Below are positions 10,601-19,600 of a stretch of 30,999 nt of DNA, piece after piece. Below the pieces are notes generated by a model that worked only from the letters and a program-made list of their open reading frames with translations, was not told the DNA's origin and ran no database searches. Made by a program: the position numbers and the translations under genes. Every line of letters starts with the position of its first letter. Positions within the stretch are counted from its first letter, which is position 1. Origin of the DNA: Mnemiopsis leidyi (Eukaryota > Ctenophora > Tentaculata > Lobata > Bolinopsidae); contig JH152749.1 of the NCBI GenBank assembly GCA_000226015.1, forward strand, positions 218,881-249,879. Direction: 5' to 3'.

Positions 10601-13600
10601 TAGACACACATGCACACACAGACACATGCACACACAGACACACACACACAGACACACATGCACACACAGACACATGCACACACAGACACACACACACACA
10701 CACACACACTCACACACACAAAGTAACATACAATCAGGTCACACGTGACGTGTTTAAAGTTCAACTTCATAGTTATTCTTGTACAGGAAGAGTTTGGTTA
10801 CAAGTTTGTAAAACACTCAATGTGAGTTGTTTCTGTCGGCGACAGTTGTATTTATTATGTTGAAGGAACCGTTTCACTGCAGATTGTTGTCTCTTTCCCC
10901 TTGCTATATTGAGATGGAGAACCAGGGGAGTTCAGAACACGAGATTGGTTGCCTATAATAAGAAAATAAAATCAAAGATCATTGGCCTACCCCTTCCCAG
11001 AGGGCGGAACATTTTCTTAACACTCGGGTTTATTTGGAGAAGTTTTAATCCCCTTGGCCTGGTGCCAAGTAAATGCCCGTCTCGATTGGAAGGGGCGTTT
11101 CCCAGGAGTTGCCACGTGGAGGCTGATCTTTTTGTCGGACCATACACTGTCCAAACCAGCTTAGTATGTCTAACATAACCTTTATAGTTAGCTCTTATCC
11201 GTAATCCGATCAGAGCAGACTTGAGGTTGTGTCAGACAAACTGATGAAGTTAGTGTGTCATAGGTGCGACTTGTGGCCCGCTCTCTAAATATCTAATTGA
11301 TATTCTACCTTATAAACGCTTCGAAAAATCAACAAAAAATTCCAGCTCCCCAGCTTGAGTTAATTTTAGCAAAGTCATAAATAAATTTTACCCAAATTTT
11401 ACACTACAAGTTCCCCCACTAGCAGATTTCTTTCCAGATCTAAAACCGGCCGATCTACCAAAGTTCGAGCCAAAAAACAACTCGAGCCCAGTACACGTAC
11501 CCCTCATACCCCAGACCCATATTATGAGAGAGCGGACCACTAACTCCCGAACCCACCGAGCCCGTCCTCTCTGGCAGCTGAGCCTTCTCTGATCTGGCAT
11601 TCAACTTGGTAATAATCAGGACACCAGCCACCACCGCCTCCTTGACCAGACGAAGTATCCCCAACCCTGGAACCTTACCTGACAACTAAAACTCAAACAC
11701 GATAATTGTCTGATTGTCAGGGCTAACAGGTCCAAGGGGAAACACCGGCAGAGACCCTAGCAGAGCTCTCCTAACACCTAGAAGCTTCACTCTTTGGCTC
11801 CACCGGACGGATGGCAGTGAGACTTTCCTGTTTCACTCCGGGGTATCTCAGTACGAGGTGTCCGATGTTTGGGAGAACGGGGACATTGCCGCGCGGTCAG
11901 CGCCCCCGAACCCCTGCCGCAGTTAGCTCAGCATCAAGATGTAAGGAGGAACTTACAGCTAGTCACCTAGTCCGGAAACGACAATGTTCGGCTCCTAACT
12001 GCGATTACACCTAGTCGAAAGTGGATGCCGGGGAAAGATATAGCTGCTTGGTCCGATGACAGGCGGGCCCGGCAGGCGTAAAAAACTGTAAAACAAGATA
12101 GGCAGAAGGAGTCTGATTCTCTTGTTGCCGGACAATGACACAGCTTGAGCACACTGCTTTATACTGAGCACGCCTCTCTCACAGACCATCCCACGTTGTT
12201 GTAGCCTCTTCCATCGTCCGCCAATATCCACAGTCAAGGTGGCGCCTCCATGATTTGCGAGTGTTATTCGAGTAAGAAATAATTACTTTCCTACTAGGCA
12301 ACCTATCAGTTTGTCGCCTTGAATCACGCTACCTCCATCGAGGCATTTCATTGGCTCAACAGCATCTCCTTGCCGGGCAGCATTAACAAGTAGAGCTGAC
12401 CAATCAGAGTTCCCGGTGGACTCCACGTGTCACTTTCGGGCCAATGACTGAGCTGTAACGTGCAATACGAGCTTCCCGCCGCAGTTGATGTTATTACAAG
12501 TGCTAAATGTGATGACAACACTCTCACACATGCCATGCTGCTATTCAGCCAATGACGTGACGATTACCCCTTGTTCAACCAATGAGCTGCTGACTTTTTT
12601 TACAGATCTGCACACGCTGGGAGTTTCCGGTAGTCCTTCTGAAATAGGCTGACGTAGATTTTCTGTTATCATGCATAATCGAATAAGACGAGATAAGTGC
12701 ATAATCGGTAAGTAACAAAAGTTGAATCTTTAAATTGAATTGTGCTGGAATGTAGCCAGTTTAAAAGGAAGAAAGGAGTTGAAGCTAAGCAAGCTTGACA
12801 AGATGGTTAAAATTGGAGCTGACGTTTCGTTGCTGCTTATCAGAGGAACAGATTAGAAGTTAAAATTGTCTGGTTGGTCATGTACGGTCTAGCTAGTCAC
12901 GTATTGTCTAGCTGGTGAATGTGTGGAGACCAGAGATTTACAATTTTTTTAATTTTATTATTAATCGAAGAGTAAATTTGTCTACAACAAATAACTGTGG
13001 TTTTGGCAATTTGGCACAAATAAAACGACCCGTGTTTAAAATGCAGAATTCTTTGAAAGAAAATTGAATGGCGAAAAAAGTCAATGTAGCTCTCTACTCC
13101 TTAACGACAATGGAGCCCTTCTGTGATCGGTTAGTGAAGTTGTTGTTGCGAGTGCACATGTAGAAATACGTTCCGACCTCCTTGACTTGGAGCACGTGAC
13201 CACGGTAGCTGGCGTTAGCGTTGTTGAGTTGTCCTTGGAGCCCCTCCCGGGTATTGCCGGTGAGAGAAAGTTCAGCGGGGCAGGTACTGTGAGGCTCGTA
13301 CCCACAGTAATATCCGGAGCTGGCCATGGCTACAGCGATGTCCTTGGGGGTGGCATCAGGGGCAGTGAGCGACTCCACGTTCTGCCAGAAGGAGGACTTT
13401 TCAATCCTATCTGGGTAGCTCGTGTCGAGGTCTCCTGCCATCTGTACGAAGTTGTTCCTGTCGGTAGCGTCAGTTCCCTCCCCAGCTCGGTTAGCAGGGT
13501 TGGTGTTGTATCCCGCCCACTGAACGTGTATCAGGTCTCCTTTCTTCGCCGTCAGTTGGTCCGGGATAAAGTCGTACTCAACCGAGGGGAAGTTCTGCAC

Positions 13601-16600
13601 GATGTTTCCACGTTGTCCTCTCACGTTCAAGTTGTGGAGGAACTTGCCAGCCATGGCTGCGGTTCTTGGGACGATCTTGAAGATGTGAGATCTGTCCTGG
13701 AAAGTTCGGCCGAACTGAGCAGTGTTGATGGCCAGGGTCAGTCCTAGGTTGTCGTCTCCTCCAAGAATATTCACCGTAGGATCGTTTGTTACCGGGGAAT
13801 TTTCACCGTTGGAGTCAGCGAAGGTGTTCTTATGGTCGTAGTCACCGGTAGTGATGTTGTAACGGACTCTGAGGACACATCGCTTGGTTTCTCCGCTCGG
13901 GAAGTGAGGTAGTCTCAGGTGGAACCTAGAGGAATAGAGAGGGTCGGTCTGGGCGTTTCCAAGGTGATTTACCCGGGTTGTTGCTGCTTTTCCACAGAAC
14001 GGTTGAGGAGCCTTCACGATGCACTTAGCCTCATCAGAATCACTTCTAAGTGGTTTCCATACCACCTGGTTGACCTCGTTTTTAGCAGCAATTTCGTTGC
14101 AAGCTTCTTCGCTATCCACCGTCTCCAACACCTCTAGATAAGACTCAAATGCGACCCAATTTCCACCCTCAGCCTCACAGCCCTCCCTGTGTATAGACTT
14201 TCCGTAGTCCCTGGCTCCGGGCAAAACACACCGAGACTTAGCGTGTGTGTTGAACGAGTTATTTTTGACATATCGGCAGTTGGAGCTGTCACCGAGATAT
14301 GCAGCATCTATCCAAGGAGTTCGCTGGTACTCGGCATCATATGGTCCCTGAAGTGTGGGTTGCCAGTAAGGGTAGTAGTCCCGCTCCTCTGGACACTCCA
14401 GTCCTCGCTGGGTTCCGCCTGGGTTTTGTCTGGTTCTTCTGGCGCTCACGTATGCTTCATTGTTAACTCGCCTATCATTGTTGAGGGTTTGATCAGCCCT
14501 GAAAAGGCCGTTGTTGGCCTCTCTGTGTCTACACATGTCGTACGAAATGAATGATTCGTGGAGACCCTTGTTGGCATCAAGTGCATCTTGGGCCTGCGCT
14601 ATACGCTCAAGATGAAGCTCGTCATTTGTCTCATGGCGACCAGGTCCCTGGATAAATACTTGTCTGCTGGTATCAATACCGTCCCTCATGTAGTTAGCAC
14701 GTTCCTTCCTGTCCTTGGCGGTGGTTCCGGCTCCTGCTGGGTAGTCAGTGTCGGCACCCTGGTTCATGCACATGTACTGGATGACATTGTTACACTGAGA
14801 TTTAGGGTTGTCCCCACAGCCGTGCTGGTGAGCCCACTCCACGACCAGCTGGCTCGTCTCCGCCGCACCGGCCCCACTCCCGTAATACTCGATCTGGAAC
14901 TGCTTGGTGTGGTCATCGTTGTTCGCCTCAACTCCACTCTCTCCAACGTTGTACCCTCCTTTGTTGTTGTTCTGGGAGTCGAACATTCTCGCTCCGTTCG
15001 CCCTATTCACTGAGTTCTCGTTCAGGCGGTTGTTGGATCCTTTAGGGTTCGTCATGAAGATGTCCGCCAGGGAGCCGCCTAGGAGTCCTGCTATCAAGAG
15101 GAAGTTCATCTGGAGACTTTGAACTGTTTGGTTGTAGTTTAACTGCGAATGAGGAGACACGGACTTGATCCAGGTTTTATACGGCCTCCGGTGAAGAGAA
15201 CAGGTGTTTCTATAGCTCTAGTTCTGCATGGGTTTGATTAGATTCAGCGTCAAACTTCATTGTTTGGTGATGTTTTGACGTTCACTTGAACATTGACGTT
15301 TTTGTCACTCCCCTGATACACTCGATAAAACGTTTTTGCTGCACGCCGTGTCGAAAGTTGAGCTGTCTTACAACCGTCCTCCAAGTCTCGCTAATGTGTA
15401 AAAACAAAGATGTTCCGCTAAAGTTACGAAGTTTCCGCTAAAGTTACGAAGTTCTGCAAATATTGCCATTTCGCGATCAAAAGCAATAAAAAGCTGTCAT
15501 TATTCACCTCAATTCAAGATAGATCAAACAGTGTTATAAATGGCAAATTTGCATTGTCCACTTTCATGAGGTTCAATTTCATCAGTTATAAAGCAAAATG
15601 ACTGAGAGGTTTTATTGAGTTTCTCTAGCAGCTAGAAGTAAATGGCTTGCGGAGTTATATAAATGCGTAAATTTGTTCTCTCTCACGTCATATTATATTA
15701 AAAAACTTTAGTACATACTACAAAACATTTCAGTAAGAAGGCCACACTATCCACAATATTCTAATTATGAAGTAAAGAGCAAGAAAAATTATACTTGTGC
15801 TCTTGAAAATTTAACCATGTTACTGATTGAGACTTCGCCCACCGTCAACATTAATGATCTGTCCGGTAACATACTTATTGTTTATCAAGAACTCCACCGC
15901 CTCACAAACATCCTCCATCCGTCCAGGGGTCCCCAGAGCAACTTTAGACAGGGTCTCCTTCTGGTAACCTACATCATGCTTCCCTTCCACCCAGGATATC
16001 GCTCCTGGACTCACCCCGTTTACTCTCACTCCCTTCTCGCCCAGCTCCAGAGCAGCTGACTGGGTGAGGGCGATCAGCGCCGCCTTGGAGACGGAGTAGG
16101 CGGCGTGTTGGCGGAGAGGCCTGGTGCCGTGAATGTCACAGATGTTGACGATGCAGCCCTGATGGGCTTCGAGGTACTTGGCGGCTGATTGGATGAGAAA
16201 AAATGGAGAGGTTAGGTTCGTAGTCAGGGTATTGTTCCAAATCTGGGATGAAGTAGAATTAGCCATTTAAAGTCAGAAAATTTGTTGATATCAAAATAAA
16301 ATTTCGATAAGTTCCACCGCCAGTTCTGCAATGTATGATAACAGTGTCACTGTTTTCTGTGAATCCTATTTGTTAAGTTGCAATATAAGGAAATGACTAT
16401 ACAATTACCTCCTCCGTTGTCTCATTTATACTTCTGTGGATAAAGACTGAGGCGTTGTTGACAACCACATCCAACCTGCCCCAACGTGCTATCGTCTCCT
16501 CCACCAAACTGTGAGAGTTTTGCGAGGCTGAAACTGATAAATCAGCTTGAACGGTCATTGTTGATCCTGTACGTTCGGCATCTAACTTTTCTGCCAGGGA

Positions 16601-19600
16601 TTGTGCTGCATTCTTGCCCGTGCAGTAGTGTATGGCAACGTTAAAACCTAGACTGTGCAGTCTTTGTGATATGTGAGCACCAATCTTACTGGCACCACCG
16701 GTTACTAGGGCGGTTTTCGTGCCAGAAGTAATGTCCGCCGGGACATGTGCTGCACGTTTTAGGAAATTAAGATTTGACTCTATTTTCTTATGAGGCTCTT
16801 CCTTAGTCTTGCAAACGTCAGAAATTTCTAGGTCAACTGTCGGGAAATAGTCAGACGGCACATCCAACTTGGTCAGCTGTTGAGCCAGAGAAAGAATCGT
16901 CACACCACCAGTGGCTTGACTATTATATTCTGGTTTGATGTCAGATATTGGAACTGCCACATGAGGAAACTTGCAAATGTCCTCCATGTCAAGCCAAACT
17001 CGCTTTTGACCAACACCAGAATGGAGCGAACTTGTTGTCGTGGAGCGAACTTGTTGTCGGGGTCCCGGACTCGGCCCATCTTTGTCTCAATTTTTAGTAG
17101 AGCGTCTTTTAGGTCAGATTTTCTGAGATGGGTGGAGACTTCTATGGCAAGATTGTAAAATTTGCTCTCCCGTTCATCTTCTGTGAAGCTGGAATCGATG
17201 GCTGGGGTTTGGTAACAGTTGGAAATCTTGGAAATTTTCCCGACACCGTCTGATATTTGACGTAATGCCTCCGGGACATTATTTTCTGGATGGACGTTCG
17301 AGCCGATTGAAATTATGACGTCATATAACGGCATATCTGACATGCTACGGGTGATGGTGACTGCGGAAAACTTGGAAAAGCGAATTGCACCGGGTTTCTC
17401 AACCTTAACCTCCACTCTGAGGTCGCTCCCATGATTCAAACAGATGTAAGCCACGTCTTGAGCGATAGCCTCTATGAGATCGTACTTGCTTCCCTGCACT
17501 TGCCGGATGATTTCCTTGCAGATTGGCTTAATGTCTACACCATCTTTAACATGGTCACTATTTCCAGCTGCAGATGTGTCGGTGTATAATCTGAGTGTCA
17601 CCTCGATCTCCTGCAACTTGTTAAGCTCGTGAGGACTAAATCCTACTTCTGTTCGTAGTTGGAGACGGTTTACTTCCAGAATGTCCGTCATTTTCACCAT
17701 TCTAAATGTCTTGGTCGGATGTCAGATATTCCACCAATAGATATTTGATATTGGGTAATCGAGCAGTTTATAGAACCGGAAAGTTTTTTCATAAGAAGAA
17801 GATAAAGCAAATAAGTTAATCACAGCAAAGTATCTCAAATTTGGCTTAGTAGCTTTGTTGATTTTCTCTGTAGACTTGAAAATGCGTTTTTGGAAACTTT
17901 TCATCAAATATTTTATTTAATTTGTAGTGTCGAAATAGTTTAAAAATTATTTCAACACTACAAATTAAATACATTTATTGAGTAAATGAATATGAACGTG
18001 TCAGTTCGAAATATTTCAATTTGATGAAAAGTTTCCTAAAAACGAATTTTCAAGTCTACAGAGAAAATCAACAAAGCTACTAAATTTTAAGAATGAGACT
18101 TAATAACTACTTGCTGCTTTCAGAAATTTGGCTTAATAATTATATATCACCTTTTACTACTGCACTAAATATAAATTAATATCAACTATAGCAACTGCAA
18201 GAAGCAATATTTATATACATATATATATTAAAGAATTAGGTCTCGTACAAAATGATACACAGTGATTTGTTCAATTCAATTCAAGTGGGAGCAGAAAAAA
18301 AAGATCTCCGAGTACAGTGGAAGGACATATAAAGTAAACATCACGTGACTAAAAGACCGTCACGTGACACCCGCTTAACCAAACAAATTACTAATCAGGG
18401 AACGCAAGGTGCGAAGTAAAGTTAATAGTACACGTGGCACGCCTAAGGACGGAACTGAGAGTAAGAGGATGCGTGCCACGTAGCCAGAACGGCCAAGGAG
18501 AAGGACTAAATAACAAAAGGAATCCCGCTCTAAGTCCATCAGACTGTCCTGGAAGGGATAGCATATCGCCCAGGGGCGGCTCGTTCGGGTACGTGGGTAC
18601 TCAGATGTACCCATGGAACCTGAAAACCGTTACCATTCACTTTTATTAATAAAAAAATCTCAGCTGTAATTAATTTATTGCGTTCGAATATCATCGCGCT
18701 AATGCGGGAATGCGCAGCAATTTGTACTGTCCTCAAAATCGGATTACGAATCGAGCGTTACTCGCGTGGGTACGGAAAATACGGAATACCCACAATCTCG
18801 AATTTTACACGTTAATTGCAATGGGGGACGGCGGCTCGTGAAATTGACGTTTTATGTGTAATAACAGGCAGCGTGGGTACATTCATGTACCCACGATGAC
18901 AACATAATGTCTGCGAAAGTTTAAAGTTGTACAGTTTCAAGTGCGTAGGTCGGCCGACTCTAAAATTTACTGAGTTTGACGATATTTTAACGCAATTTGC
19001 GCGTGCTAGAAGCACGCAAAGTTTGCACGTGTTTAAACGCGTCAAATGTTTAAAACTTTGAAGCGTTCCTTTTGTCCCTTCCCAAGCCCCAAAACCCCCG
19101 AGTTAACGTCGCCAGTACCCACCCGTGCCAAGTCCAGTCACTCACGAGCCGCCTCTGATATCGCCAGTCAGTCTTAGGCTAATGACCCTGTATACTACAA
19201 TATATATATAAAGTAACTGTATGGTGAGGTAAAGTGAACCCTGAAAAGGTTACCTTTACACTTACAGTTTATGCACACAATCCGGTAAATCTAGTTTAGC
19301 GTGAAATTACAGGAATTTTTGATGATTGGGTTACCTATCATTAATTATCCAGAAATTCGATGAAGCATCCCAAAATAAAACATGACAAAAGCATTGATAT
19401 AGATCAGTAGTTACACACAGTTGTATTTAATATGGCATTTCATTAAAAATTCGGCGTTCATAATCATTTGAAAGACCCAACCTGAAATAGGTAAACCACG
19501 GTAAAGGAAAACTGTTGGGAACTTCTGGATTATTTCTAGTAGGCAATATATATTGAAAAATGAAATTAAAGGTATCACCAAAATAGGTAGTCTGGCATTG

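Larger units (their letters stand above)
15182..15819. other. Spacer between the two nested genes
   Basis: This is AT-rich DNA without a gene. It holds a 20-bp tandem duplication (15413-15452) and the likely polyadenylation signal of the pterin gene (15611-15616). Confidence 0.6.

Noticed and set aside
10380-10770. Long frames on both strands across the CA repeat and N gap
   Set aside because: They are low-complexity His/Thr or Cys/Val repeats produced by the CA array and undetermined bases.
13187-15122. + strand open frames opposite the DD3-3-like gene (for example 13187-13747, 14189-14554, 14558-15013)
   Set aside because: They are antisense shadows of a long, GC-rich coding exon and show no family resemblance or splice context.
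17009-17037. A 29-nt intron bridging the HPPK frame break
   Set aside because: A GT...AG segment of that length would restore the frame, but 29 nt is far below the size of animal introns, it would still omit the Asp-x-Asp segment, and the duplication explains the break better.
15820-17700. Bacterial contamination as the source of the pterin fusion gene
   Set aside because: The gene has a phase-consistent GT-AG intron with a pyrimidine tract, and no gap separates it from UFSP2 exons 7-10. Mis-assembly cannot be fully excluded without reads.
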